From Peromyscus leucopus (lineage: Eukaryota > Chordata > Mammalia > Rodentia > Cricetidae): 64,000 bases of DNA. The DNA is taken from NCBI RefSeq assembly GCF_004664715.2, contig NC_051066.1, positions 83,663,735-83,727,734 on the forward strand, written 5' to 3'. Positions 23,421 to 35,564 of this stretch are shown here, piece after piece. A model generated the notes under the pieces. The model saw nothing but the letters and a program-made list of their open reading frames with translations. It searched no databases and had not been told where the DNA came from. The position numbers and the translations under genes are program-made. Position 1 is the stretch's first letter, and every line of letters starts with the position of its first letter.

Positions 23421-25261
23421 TTCCCAGTCATGAGAGAGCAGGACAAGGCATAGATGTATCTGGTGGATGAAGGGTGTTCTGTTGCTGGAGCATGGTCTTG
23501 CAAAGTTCTTGGCTCTTTAAGAGTGTCAAAGTTTAACTTCCATTTCAGCTGGCTTTCAGGCTCTATCTTCAGCACCCAGTTCCAGTATTCATCACCCTGT
23601 CTATGCCCTCAACCAGCAAACATACGATCCCATCCTTAAAGCATTGCCTCACTTGCAAGATATACAATGATGATCCTGCTCCATTATGAGGAATGAAGCT
23701 GAGATTGTAAACTGGTTCACATATCAAATTGCTACTATTAGGACATCTTCACACTATCTGGGTCATCTGGAAGCCCTGACTCCTACTCTGTTTGTCACAT
23801 AATTCCCTGTCCTAAGCATTGTAGCCTAACATGATTGGATTCTGACAGGAGCTAACGCTTACCTTCAGAGCTTTGAAATTATAAACAACTTTCTAAAGCT
23901 AACATTTTTTATTTTGAAGATATTTATCAATAGTCATTTAAGAACTAGACTAGAAGCCGAGATGTGCTTCTAAGCCCAAGTGGGCGGTGAGAGTGGGAAG
24001 AATGGGATGCTCCAAAGGCCTAGTGATGATAAGATTCCTATTTTGGTGCCTTTTACACACTGGTTTAGGAGGCCAAGATTTTGACTCCTTTTGTTAGGGA
24101 AATTATTGTAACACTATACTCAGGTATTGATGCTTCTCCTGAAACTAATGCAAGATCTCACTTAGACCTATTGCATATAGCAAAACTCTTACATTCTCTC
24201 ATGGAGGAGAGAGAAAATACACAAGCCAATCAGGGACTGTATTTCTGCAGGGGCAGAGAGAGAAAGAGAAAAGTGACTATTGTTGATCTTGGGTTGTTTT
24301 CTTCCTAGTGGTCGGGAGCTTACAAAGATTGAAGCCCAAGGCCACATATTTTACCCACAAGAGTTCTACATTTCCAAATCCAAACAAGGCCATAGCCTAG
24401 TGAGGGACAACACAACACCTACTCAGGCAGAGCCACCCTGGGCCCCCTCTCCTTATGCTGCTGTCACAGCTTCCCTCTCAGGCACTCACTCCTCCACTGT
24501 TAACTCATCCTACTTCCTATTGTCCAGTACTCTTTAGAAGATGGGAACTTCAACTTCTTCCTGAGGTCGAGGTGCTTGTTACAGGGATGACATACATTTT
24601 CACCACTTGAAACTGTTTTGTTGGAAGGACTATGGATTCTCAGCCTTGTGTTCAGATCCTAGCTGTGCTTTCTAAAAAGGGTCCAGTACACAGTCTTACT
24701 ACATCTGCCTTGTACTACTAACAGACTCGTACACAGGAGTCCCAGAATGCCAGCTCCTGAACTGTGCCCCTCTCAAGAATATATTTGCTTGTAATGTTTC
24801 ATTTAACTTTTGTGCTTTAAAAATTAAGACATTCCATAGGAAATTTTAGATAAACATCCTTTCTTAAAGCAAGCAGGTATAGAAACATCAAATACTACTA
24901 AATTATGCTTTTGTGTATCAGCCTAAAACTGAATACAGATTTAAAAAAAAAAAAATCAGCCAGATGAACTGGTTTCCCTAGCTCTGTACCCCAATACTCC
25001 ACAAACACCTAGAAATAAGGAGTATCTGAGGTTTTGAATTAGTAGACTTTGTTCATTTTGACTCCAATATGCATATGAGTTTGTAACCATGAAGGATCGT
25101 ATAGTAAGTATAAGATATATAAGGTCTATCAGGTTTGGGTCTGACTCTGGACTCCATATAAATAGTTTATGCTTCTGAGAGCTATATTGAAGTCTCATCA
25201 TCACACAATAGGAGAAGAAATTCTTTTATTACATCTGAGTATTCTTGCTCTAAGGATTTTA
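23421..25261. other. No gene or recognised repeat
   Basis: Includes an A13 run (24942-24954) and open frames at 24081-24308 and 24280-24537 that lack similarity to any protein I know. No splice or promoter context supports them. Confidence 0.5.
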
Positions 25262-26505
25262 TTTTTTAACTCTTTTTTTATTCAATTATTTTATTTTACA
25301 TATCAACCACAGTTTCCCCTCTCTCCTCTGCTCTCGTTCCCTGCCCTACCTCCTTTCTAACCCCCACCCATTCACTCCTCAAAAGGGCAAGGCCTTCAAT
25401 GGGAGTCAAGAAAGCATAGCATATCAACTTGAGGCAGAACCAAGTTCCTCCCCACTGTATCAAGAGTGAGTTAGGCATCCCACCACAGGGAGTCATTACC
25501 AAAAAGCCAGCTCTGTAGCTGGGGTTATCTCTCCGGGTCCCACCAAGCCCCTGCAATCCTGCAGCCCAAATATAAAATAATCACTCAGATTATATATTAA
25601 TATAAGCTTATATTCCTTATGAACTGTATGGCCACGGCAGGGTTCTTGCTATCTAGTTCTTATATCTTAAATCAACCCATTTCTATTCGTCTATAAGTTC
25701 CCATGTGTCTTGTGGATTACTGGTACTTTACATCTTGCTTCTCATGGTGGCGGCTGGCAGCATCTCCTCACCCCAGCCTTCCTCTTCCCAGAATTCTCCT
25801 CTCTGTCCCACCTATACTATACTTCCTGCCTGGCTACTGGCCAATCAGTGCTTTATTTATCAATCAATCATAGCAACACATTTTCACAGCATACAGAACA
25901 TCCCACAGCACAGCTCATATGCTGGGGCTCCACAAACAGACCAAGCTACACAACTGTCACCCACATGCAGAGGGCCTAGGTCGGTATCATGCAGGCTCCA
26001 TAGCTGCCAGTGTAGAGTCCGTGAACTCCCACAAGCTTGGGTCAGATGTCTGTGTGGGTTTCCCCACCATGATCTTGACACCCGCTCCCCGACTTGCTTA
26101 TATAAACCCTCCTCCCTCTCTTCAGCTGGACTCCCAGAACTTGGCCCAGTGTTTGGCTGTGGATCACTGCATCTGTTTTCATCAGTTACTAGATGAAGTT
26201 TCTATTGTGACAATTAGGGTGGTCATCAATCTGATTACAGGGGAAGCTCAGTTCCCTCCACTATTGCTAAGAGTCTTAGCTGGGGTCAACCTTGTGGATT
26301 CCTGGGAGTTTCCCTGGCACTGGATTTCTCACTAACCCCATAATGGCCCCCTCTATCAAGATACCTCTTTCATTGCTCTCCCTTTCCGTCCCTCCCACAA
26401 CTCGACCATCCCAATCCCTCATGTTCCCATCCCCCATCCCTTCTCCTCTACTCCCCTAGGCCCCAGTTTACTCAGGAGGTCTCATTTTTTTCCCTTTCCC
26501 AAGAG
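25262..26505 (-). mobile_element. L1 3'-UTR fragment, reverse orientation, split by an LTR
   Basis: 5'-truncated rodent L1. On the plus strand it opens with the T-rich complement of the tail ('tttttttattcaattatttt'), then 'aagggcaaggccttcaatgg'. After the nested LTR it continues with 'ggctccacaaacagaccaag', 'ctacacaactgtcacccaca', 'tttggctgtggatcactgc', 'gtttcccctctctcctct'-type C-rich blocks and 'gtttactcaggaggtctc'. The same blocks occur at 44728 and 52303, and in the other orientation at 31500-32384, which supports a single L1 3'-UTR lineage. No ORF2 remains. Confidence 0.85.
25514..25910 (-). mobile_element. Solo LTR, class II ERV type, nested in L1
   Basis: The minus strand starts TGCTGTGGGATG and ends CCAGCTACA, 397 bp, flanked by a perfect six-base duplication CAGCTC (25508-25513 and 25911-25916). 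Removing the LTR and one duplication rejoins 'aaaagccagctc' to 'atatgctggggc', and the L1 copy at 52550 shows the same local order ('aaaagccagcta'). Blocks shared with the LTR at 39280 include 'cttatatcttaaat' and 'aacccatttctat'. It is a solo LTR with no internal region. Confidence 0.9.
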
Positions 26506-27889
26506 TATTGGGGCACTTTTACATCAGGAAGAAGTTGAAGTCTCTCTGACCTTCAAAAAGAGTGCTGGACTAGAAGGAAGCAGAATGAATGAGAGAAGAG
26601 GGTTGGGAACCTGAAAAGGAAGGTGTGAAAACACAGCTGACAATCAGTTTGGTTCTTTGAGATGGCCTTGTCATCTACAGATTAGTGTCTTAAATGCCTT
26701 CGCTTTCCAGTGGTATTTATTATGTCTAGGCCAACTCCAGTATTCCATGATGTAGGACTGTGAGTGAGCTGTTGCTTACTCAGCCTAGTAGTTGTGAACT
26801 CACAGCCTGGCCAAGATAATCACTTAATGGTAAAGGATATAATAACAGAACCAGGTCATCTCACCCATAGCACTCTTGGTGTCAGCTTCCTGGGATTTTG
26901 TTTCAGACACCACCATCTGTTCAATATCACTTTCAATACAGCCCTGAGGTTTGGGGGCAAATTTCAGTGCCAGAGAGACTTTTAATTTTTTTTTTCTTTT
27001 TGGTGTTCTCAAGAGACTTTTCATCGGGTCATTTTATTTTCAGGATGTACAGGAAATGTTTGTCTTACTCATTTGAAATAAATGTAATTGACCTTTTAAA
27101 CACAGAACCTGAGTGACTTAGTGAAAAGAGAGAGAAATGGCTCAACCTAACATTGTTAGAATGAATAACAATGTCAACCCTTCTGTAAGACCTTCAGCTA
27201 ATAAAAGCAGAATGTCCCCACTAATGGTTATTAAAAGACTGCATATCCAGAGATGTGAGGATGGAAGCATCAGAAGGAAGAATTCAGCTACTGCATCCCA
27301 GAGTGTGACCACGAGAGAAGCATGCCATCGCTAGGCAACGCTGCGCAGTTAAACACATTTTCACTGTCTCGGTGTGGGGTAGTAAGCAGGAAGCAGCACT
27401 CAAGGAAAGCAAGGGAAAAAGCCGATGAAATTATTCATTTTAATAGGGTAGATAGAGGGAACAAAGGAAGATGTACAAGTTAGTCACAGTCAATTTTTTC
27501 AGGTTATGAGATGTGAATTCTAGAAAAGAATTCCAGAAAATCAAATCATAAAATTCTAGGAAATCTTAACCATATCTTTCACAGATCAAAGATTCCTTTA
27601 AAAATATATAGGATTATAGATAGAAATTATATATGTTAGATTACAGTAAAGGAAATTACACTGTTTTATAGATGAACAAGGTTCAGGAGATGAGTTAAAA
27701 TACCCAAAAGCTAGATACTACAAACAGAAACTTCCAGAATCTGAAGATAATCACTTGTGGCTAGAGCTCATGTTTTCCCCACTATTCCAGGCTGGCATTC
27801 TTTAATCTACGAATAAGTAATATATTGCTTCATTCCAATGTTTCCAACAGAGCAACAGATCTTACCCAGAAAAACACATTGGTGTCAAA
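26506..27889. other. No gene or recognised repeat
   Basis: Mostly unique-looking sequence. A CpG-bearing X-box-like site at 27324-27339 is listed separately. Confidence 0.5.
27324..27339 (-). promoter_or_regulatory. RFX X-box-like site
   Basis: The minus strand reads GTTGCCTAGCGATGGC: one perfect RFX half-site (GTTGCC) with a degraded second half-site. It lies in a local CpG cluster (27319-27345). This is motif reading only. Confidence 0.3.
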
Positions 27890-28165
27890 AGGCATTCATT
27901 AGTCCAGCCAAAAGCTACTCCCTCACTTCTTCCCAGCACGAGTCTAAGCACAGACTACTGGGCTGAAAGAACTCCTTGCCCTGTTAGATCTCATGTTCAA
28001 GTAGGATTCGGGTGGCTAGCAATAAATAAGTAAGGGATAGCTTATATTACCTCAGGTGCAAATTAGTGCAGCTAGGAAAAATATAGCAGAATAAAGGGGT
28101 GTGAGATGGAGTAGGTAGGGCGCATGGGTCAGTTTTTCTGAGCAGCATATAAACATCAAAAGGAT
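27890..28165 (+). repeat. Ancient mammalian interspersed repeat, fragment C
   Basis: 'tccttgccctgttagatctc', 'gctagcaataaataagtaag' and 'cagaataaaggggtgtgaga' follow the order of the same family as 8770-9500 and 10490-12640, covering its earlier part. Confidence 0.45.
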
Positions 28166-28811
28166 GCTGGTGATTTGTTTCTGTTTCTCTGTTTTGTTTA
28201 TGAATTTATTCCTTCATTTGTTTGTTTGCTTCAAAGTCCTTGATTTTGTTCTGCAAATGCACCCCTCTCTCTCATGAGTATCCTGATACTATAGTGCTAA
28301 ATTCTTGGATAGGACCTACCCCTCTTGAATCAGAACCTTCTAATCAGTGCCCCACAATCATTCCTACCAAAGCACTTTACTTCTCCACACACTCCTGATC
28401 TTTGAGATAGGCTAACCAGGTCCTTATGTTCTTCTGCATAGACTCTATATCCCATCCTTCCCAGTGCCATCTCATGGCACTTAGAAGAAAGCATACCCTC
28501 TGGAGTAAGGTACGATGGATGATCTGGCTTCTAGCATTACCCAACTCCTGTCATGGATATCCTTTTCCAATATCCTCTACCCTACTATTAGCCATTGCTA
28601 TGACAAAGGGTCCACCATGACAATGGGGGAGGTAGTAATTGAGCCTGATTTAAATTAACTGTCTTAAACACCTCCATATTAATCTTCTGACTTCTCAAAA
28701 AGAAAAAGAATCTCTGAGAATTAAATTCCAGCTATATCTATTTTTTTTTTTACTTGAAGGAATAATTATGTCTTTCCAAACTCACACTTCCTGCCCCCAA
28801 TCATATAGTAC
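28166..28811. other. No gene or recognised repeat
   Basis: Contains a T12 run near 28741-28752 and a 64-codon frame at 28426-28620; nothing recognised. Confidence 0.5.
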
Positions 28812-28922
28812 CCCTGACCTCAAACTTTCTATGGAACTGAAGATAATCTTGAATGCCTGATACTCCATTATCCACCTCCCCAATGCTGAGATTACAGGTA
28901 TGCACCAACAATTGTGCCCCAC
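28812..28922 (-). mobile_element. Diverged B1-like SINE, reverse orientation
   Basis: 'cctgacctcaaactttctat', 'gataatcttgaatgcctgat', 'cacctccccaatgctgagat' and 'tacaggtatgcaccaaca' follow reversed B1/FLAM order. Confidence 0.75.
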
Positions 28923-29081
28923 GTAGTTTACTGATCCCCAAAATTAACATATATGACCTAACCACACTTCCCAACATCCTCCTCACTATTCTGCTGCTGA
29001 TCCCTTGTTCTGTCTTACCCATTTTCAAATATCGACAAGTTTGTTTGTTGTTTGTGGGGGATTGTGATTTGTTTTGTTTTT

Positions 29082-29197
<116 letters not shown>

Positions 29198-29254
29198 GGG
29201 GGAGAGGGCAGCCAGCTTAGGTGGCCCTACTAAGCAGGCCCTTTGCATCCGCAC

Positions 29255-29322
29255 ACTGGTGCTAGGGATTTGAATTCAGACTCTTTTGTACTCTTTCCCA
29301 CTGAGCCACTTCCACAGCTCCA
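29255..29322 (-). mobile_element. tRNA-type SINE head fragment, reverse orientation
   Basis: 'tggtgctagggatttgaatt' and 'cactgagccacttccacag' resemble the reversed tRNA-derived part (A and B boxes) of ID/B4-type SINEs. The adjacent microsatellite could be its expanded tail. Confidence 0.5.
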
Positions 29323-30938
29323 TTTGGTGTTTTCACTTTTTCTATGTGGCTCTGCTGTCACCCCTCTCATTCAAACCTGCTTTGATTCTCCACTGAGACA
29401 GTAGCTCCTCTTTCCCTCTCACACAGTGTACTTCATGTTTCAATTTGACTTGTGACTTTCTCTTTTGTCTGGGCTCCATCTATTACACAGGGTAAATGAA
29501 AGCTGCTGTGAACGTGGAGTCCCAATCCATCCCCATTGAGTGGCGCTGAGTTGTGATGGGAGCCCCTAGGATTATGGATTGTGACTCCAGTTTTATCAGG
29601 GATTCCAGGTCGCTCTCCCCATCTGGTTTATGTGTCATCTCCTTAGATTCCTTTGCTACAGTCTCTGAATCTGAATAGAAGCAAGACTAGAGGCAACATG
29701 GAGAGACTTCAGCATACAGCAGCTGTAGCCTAGCAGTGACAGTTGTCAGTTTCTATTCATTTTTTAAAAGAAAGTTTAGATGGCCTCACCTCAGTAGAGT
29801 GGGTTAGCGAATCAAGAAAAGATGTGTTTCCTGAGAAGATAACCAGCTTCTTTCACAGTACCAACCACCAATTCCATCAACACTCCTCAGAGACCTAAAG
29901 TAGTAGCTTAAACAGAATATGCTCAATATTTACCCCTAAACCAGAAAGATTAACACACTGAGAAGACTGTGATTTCGATTTTTTTTTGGTGTTGGTGACA
30001 ACAGCAACATTATGCAAATGTCCCTTGACTGAGAGATTTTTATTCCTGTGTCTTCTCATAATCCTTAAAATATGCCTATTACAGTCAGTCCCCTGGTTAT
30101 ATTGTCTATATCCAACCTCATGTAGTCTGTTTCTGTAAATTTCTAAAATATCCTAAAACTGAAAATCAGTAACAATTTTTTTTTATAAAAGTAGATCCAA
30201 GCTCTATGCTGAGAAAGGGGGAAACGGAATTCTAGGCCTGCCTGAACTAAATAATGACAACAAGTAAGATAAACACTGATAAATACTACTGACTTACTCT
30301 TTGGTTAAAAACATTCATGAGAGAACGTTCAAAACCATTTGAGAAGAAGGTAGTGGCGACACTATGTGCCAAAAACCTGTGAAAGTAGCTAATGCAGTAG
30401 GAAAGAGGGAAATGGCAGTTCTGAATACTTCATCAGGAAACAGAAAGGAAAGATGCATTCATGATGTTAAAAATAGATCATGTATACTCTTGAAAGGGGT
30501 CATAACCTTGTTTTGGAGAATACAGGAAAGACTACAATGTGTATGAGCCCATAAGTCAAGAGAATATTGGAACATAGCTGGGCAGGCACCTTCTTGTTTA
30601 AAAGAACTACTTGCCAAAGGAAAGTGTTGCCCACAGGAGGCTTTGGGCTATGTTTTTGAAAATGAAGCTGGAGAAGGTCACATGTTACCACAATAGAGAA
30701 TATCTTTCCAATCAGGAACCAGTACAATGAAAATGGATTTTCAGAAATTCTGATGTACGCCCCATGAACACAAAAGAGAGTAGAAATAACAATTGAAGTT
30801 ATGAAAAATGCTATGCACAAATAGTCATATGAGTTACCACATTTAAAATTTTAATTTAAATGATCAGATTTCTTGAAAATGGTACAAAACTATAATAGAA
30901 ATAAACTGAAATGAACCATAGATATACATCAAGTCATT
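29323..30938. other. No gene or recognised repeat
   Basis: A short segment near 30084 ('cagtcagtcccctggttata') weakly recalls a Tigger terminus but was not callable. A 106-codon minus-strand frame at 30500-30820 matches nothing I know. Confidence 0.5.
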
Positions 30939-32399
30939 AAGAACCTTATAATAGGTTGTTTCCAGGTTCTGGTTATTACAAATAATGCTGCAATGAACAT
31001 GTTTGAGCAAATGACCTTTTGGTATAATTGAGTATCTTTTGGGTATATGCCCAATAGTGGTATTGCTGGGTCTTGAGGTAGATTGATTCCCAATTTTCTG
31101 ATAAACCGCCATACTGATTTCCAGAGTGGCTGTACAAGTTTGCACTCCCACCAACAATGGAAGAATGTTTCCCTTATTTCACATCCTCTCCAACATAAGC
31201 TGTCATCAGTGGTTTTGATCTTAGCCATTCTGACAGATGTAAGATGGTATCTCAGAGTACCTCAACTGAAGAGTGGATGAAGAAAATGTGATGGAGTATT
31301 ACTCAAAGTAAAAATCATTGACATCATGAAATTTGTAGGCAAATGGATAGAACTAGAAAGAATCATCCTGAGTGAGGTAACCCAGACCCAGAAAGACAAA
31401 TATGGTTATATACTAACTCTTAAATGGATATTAGACACAAAGCAAAGGATAACCAGGCTACAATCTGTAACGCCAATGAAGCTAGGTAAAATGGATGACC
31501 CTAAGAGGGATACACATGGAGGGCCCCAAGAAGGAAAAATAGTTAGGATCTCCTGGGTAAACTGGTAGGTGGTGGTGGAAGGGAAGGGTTGGGGGATGGG
31601 AACAGGAGAGACTGAGATGGCCAAGTGGAGGGAGAGATGGAGAGGGAGAGCAATGAAAGATATATCTTGGTAGAGGGAACTATTAGGGGATTAGGGAGAA
31701 ACCTGGTTTTGGAGAAAACACCAGGAATCCACAAGGAGGACACCAACCAAGACTCCTAGCAATAATGGAGAGGGTCCCTGAACTTACTTTTCCCTATATT
31801 CAGATTAATGACTACCCTAATTGTCATCATAGAACCTATATCCAGTAATTGATGGAAGCAGATGCAACCAAGCACTGGGTTGAGCTTCTGAGCTTCAGTT
31901 GAAGAGAGGGAGGAGGGATCACAGGAGCAAGTGAGGTCAAGGTCATGATGAGGAAAACCACATGATGAGGAAGACAGCTGACCCAAGCTCGTGGGAGCTC
32001 ATGGACTCTGGCCTGTCAGCTGGGGAACTTGTATGGGATTGAATTAGGTCCTCTGAATGTAGGTGACAGTTATGTGGCTAGATCTGTATGAGGAACCCCT
32101 GGCAATGGGACCAGGACTTAACCTGGGTGCATGAAATGGCTTTTTGGAACACATTCCCTAGGATGGGATACCTTGCTCAGCCTTGACACAGGGGGCACGG
32201 GCTTTGTCTTACCTCAACTTAGTATGACAGCCTTGTTGACTCCCCAAGGGAGGCCATACCCTCTCTGAGGAGTGGATGGTGGGTGGGATTGGGGGAGAGG
32301 GGACTGAAGAAGGGGAAAGAGAGTGAACTGAGATTGGTACGCAAAATGAAAAAAAAAACTTTCAAAAATAAATAAATTTTTAAAAAGAATATTATAATA
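30939..32399 (+). mobile_element. L1 insertion with inverted 5' segment (twin-primed)
   Basis: The first part (30954-31258) is L1 ORF2 3' sequence on the minus strand; the second (31259-32384) is the end of ORF2 and the 3' UTR on the plus strand. In the ordinary L1 order 'cagaacctggaaacaacct' leads directly to 'cctcaactgaagagtgga'. Here the first lies at the outer end of the inverted part and the second opens the direct part, so the two halves are adjacent in the L1 but flipped in the insertion. The A-rich tail is near 32349-32386. Flanks 30939-30953 and 32385-32399 match at 13 of 15 bases, a likely target duplication. This is the signature of twin priming. Confidence 0.85.
30954..31258 (-). 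pseudogene. L1 ORF2 C-terminal remnant (dead)
   Basis: Minus-strand translation gives the L1 ORF2p C-terminal region. It includes a segment starting AKIKTTDDS, then a cysteine/tryptophan-rich part with [18 protein letters not shown], and then IPLLGIYPKD, all typical of the end of L1 ORF2. In intact L1 this follows the reverse transcriptase domain. Only about 90 residues remain, without endonuclease, catalytic RT or promoter, so it is non-functional. It forms the inverted half of the 30939-32399 insertion. Confidence 0.9.
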
Positions 32400-32905
32400 A
32401 TAGAACCACCCACAGTATTCTGCGATCAACTCTACCCTCCATAAAACACATATTTCAGCCCTAAGTAGTTGCATAAATACATTTGAAAATGTAAATGAAC
32501 ACATCAGCACCATATATTTATTTCAGAAAATGTAAAATCTATAAAAGTTAGCCATTTCATTTTAAAAGTCTAGTGTAACCTCCAAACCAAAGATAGATCA
32601 AGCCATAATGAGGAAAGAAAATATGAGAGCTTTATTTATAAAACGAATGCAAGAATTCTTGGTTAACCAATATATAACAGCATTCTTCTAAAAAATGAGA
32701 AGACTTATTCCAGAAATTCCTGGGTGGCTCAGTATCAATCAAACAACATCATTCAGTACATTAGCACTAAAGATGGCAACCCATATGCTCATTTTAGAAA
32801 TACAGAAAAAAATCATTTGATGAAATTCATACATTTTGATTTTTAAAAATTCTCTTAGAAACAAGAAATAGGATGTTGTTAACTTGATTTTCAATGATGG
32901 TGACA
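32400..32905. other. No gene or recognised repeat
   Basis: AT-rich sequence between an L1 and a B4-type SINE; only short frames. Confidence 0.5.
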
Positions 32906-33160
32906 AGGCATTGGGAAGGTAGCTCATTTGGTAAAGGTTTCACCATGCAAGCATGAGGAGGTAAGTTCAAGCCCCAAGAAGCCCCATATACAAAGCTCTG
33001 CATACTAACACACATTTATAATCTCAGTGCTGGGGAAGTAGATGCAGGCAAATCACTTGTATTCTCCAAATTCTAGTAAGAGATTCTGCCTCAAAAAGCA
33101 ATGTGGGCCCTGCCTGAGAAATGACTGTAAAGTGACTTCTTACCTACACATACTCACACA

Positions 33161-33215
<55 letters not shown>
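32906..33215 (+). mobile_element. B4-type composite SINE with (CA)n tail
   Basis: tRNA-like head 'gggaaggtagctcatttggt' with 'aggtaagttcaagcccca', then a 7SL-like part 'cacacatttataatctcagt' and 'gctggggaagtagatgcag', and 'agagattctgcctcaaaaag', ending in a (CA)n tract at about 33144-33214. The composition and order fit rodent B4-type elements; the CA repeat grew in its tail. Confidence 0.8.
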
Positions 33216-33216
<1 letters not shown>

Positions 33217-33235
33217 ATAATAATAGTCTAATAAA

Positions 33236-34790
33236 AATCTAGAGCAAACTCATACTTGAAATTTTAAAATATCTAGGAACACTGAGAAGAACAAGATGTG
33301 TGCTATCATTTCAGCTTACTGTAGGACTCAATGCCCTGACCAGTACATGAAGATGGGAAATATTAAAGAGAAACAGGAGAACAAGAGTCTAAAAGAGTGT
33401 CCATTTACATAATAACCAACCATATGATAGAATTGTATCAAAGATCAATCAGTAATGCATTAATGCTTCAAAATTTAGGTCAAGAAAAAAATAACATATT
33501 CACTCTCTACATTATACTTAGAAAGTAAGCTTCTAATTGATTGAATACCTAAACTCAATAATAAAATGGGAAAATGATAAAATTTGACATGAAGTTAATT
33601 TATTTCCTTTGTCATTTTAACTTTGAGGGCAGGAGTACTTTCTTTAAAAAGACTCCAAAGTCTCAGGCCATAAGCAGAAATACTAATAAATTTACATAAT
33701 AATTAAATATATCTGTTTAATGAGCATTATTGTCAAAGTTAACAGATGGATGGCAGACTGGGAAAAGATACTTGCAATATCAAAATCTGACAGGAACTTA
33801 ACATAAAAATATATCAGGAACTCCAAAGAATCAGCAATAAAAGGACATAAGACCCAATGTTTAACTGGTCACAAGTTAAAGTAGTTCATAGATGTTTATG
33901 GCTGGTTAAATACACTGTCAATCTCCCTTGCTGTCATAGGAGTATTGAATGATGCACACGCCTTTCTTCTCCCAAACCTTGTTTGATTACAATATCACAA
34001 ATCAGAAGAATCTGCTAAAAAGAGGACAAACTAGTATATTCACTTCAAATGAGAAGATAGAGTGTAATCTAGAGATCCAGCTTGTAAGCACAGAAATTTA
34101 CACATAAATCTACAAAAATATTTACCATGTGTGGCAATACCTATGACCTACCTGTTACTAGAATAAAGAACAAGATACTTTAAACAGTGTTAAAGACCTT
34201 CACAGTTCATCACAAAGATGAAGCAATAATGGGTTCATTTTCCTATAGAAGCTCAAGTCTCTTCCAAGGGAGAAAATTTCATATAATCATAACAGCATGT
34301 TCTTTGTCCATCATAACAGAATAGGTTTTGATTGCAACCCAAATTCAAACAAAGGCTTACTTCTTATTTGTGTTCTTTGTATAATACTATGGCAAGGTGG
34401 ACTGATCATAATAATTACCCTGACCTAACCCCAAAACTTAAATATGACAACTTAAACATACAGAAAATTATGGTCCAGAAGTAGAAGTGAAACACAAGGA
34501 CTCAACCCTACACAAAGAATTATCAGCAACTGAGGAAAGCTGAGACTAGAGCAGGCGAGGCTGTTTTCCCCAAGGAAGTGTACATCAATTAATGGTCCAG
34601 TGTCAAAGAGTCATCCCTGAAGACATACATACAAGTAGTATTATATGGACTGAACAATAACAATTTGTGGAAAAAAAGAGGCTTCAAATTTGAAAGAAAG
34701 CATGGAGAGGTCTAGGGGAGGGCTTGGAAAGGAGAAAAATTGTAATTGTATTATAATCTACAAAAAAAAAACACAAAAAGCAAAACACAA
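33236..34790 (+). mobile_element. Old Lx-type L1: degraded ORF2 and 3' UTR
   Basis: 33260-33420 resembles ORF2 around the reverse transcriptase ('gaacaagatgtgtgctatca', 'ggactcaatgccctgaccag'), and 33740-33880 is later ORF2 ('agactgggaaaagatacttg', 'tatatcaggaactccaaaga'). From about 34340 the Lx-type 3' UTR is clear: 'actcaaccctacacaaagaa', 'gcaactgaggaaagctgag', 'gaagacatacatacaagtag', 'ggcttcaaatttgaaagaaa', then the A-rich end near 34760-34785. Parts of ORF2 are deleted or too diverged to read, and stops break all frames. 33890-34340 is ambiguous. Confidence 0.65.
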
Positions 34791-34816
34791 GCTACACGTG
34801 TGTCTTCATAGAAATG

Positions 34817-34880
34817 ATGTGTGTGTATGTGTCTATGTGTGCGTCTGTGTGTAGTGTATGCATGTGTACATGTATTCAAG
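34817..34880. repeat. Degenerate (TG)n tract
   Basis: TG-rich alternating sequence with TA/TC interruptions. The rest of 34880-35564 holds no gene or recognised repeat; an A-rich run is at 35218-35236. Confidence 0.85.
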
Positions 34881-35564
34881 TGCACTCACCCTTGAAGGCA
34901 CATGTGGAGGTGAAAAGTCAATGCTGGGTGTCCTCAGATGCTCCTCTATTCACATGTTGAGACAGGGTTTTCAACTGAATGACAAGCATGCTGTTTCAGA
35001 TAGACTGGGTGATCAGAGACTCACAGGTCCACATGTCTTGCACGTCAATCCCATGGTTTCAGCTACACATCACTATTTCTGGATTGGAAGTGTTGGGGAG
35101 TCTAAACTAAGTTCTAATGCTCTAATAGCAACTACATTACCTACCATGCCTTCTCCCTAGCTTGTTATCTCCCTAGCCTGATATACGTAACTTCAGCTAA
35201 TATTGTGTCAGGCAAAAGAAAAAAAAAAAGAAAAAGGCATGCAACAAATTGCTGCTCAGTAGGGAAGAGAATGTCACATCTCTTCATGAAAGGCTAGTAA
35301 ATACTGATGGGCAGTGATAGTCTACTCTGCAGATTTCCAATGCAGCATTATTTGTAATGATAAAAAGTCTTAGCTTATGAAAGGGAATAAATGAAAAAAA
35401 ATGTGACATACATTTTTATTTTTTCATGTAACACTCATAATTAGCAATGTACATTTCAATCACTTAAATTAATAGCTCTACCTAAGTACAACTATGAGAA
35501 AAATAAGCAGACATTACATTTACAATGTAATATTTTTGTTTTTTTTTTAATAATGTCATAAAAT

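Noticed and set aside
24081..24537. Two plus-strand frames of 75 and 85 codons as a gene
   Set aside because: No recognisable protein, no splice or promoter context, and length within chance expectation for 64 kb.
25705..26335. Overlapping plus-strand frames of up to 163 codons
   Set aside because: They run across the boundary between a solo LTR and an L1 3' UTR read in antisense; no protein family and no gene signals.
30084..30120. Possible Tigger transposon end
   Set aside because: Only the first dozen bases resemble a Tigger terminus; no matching opposite end was found.
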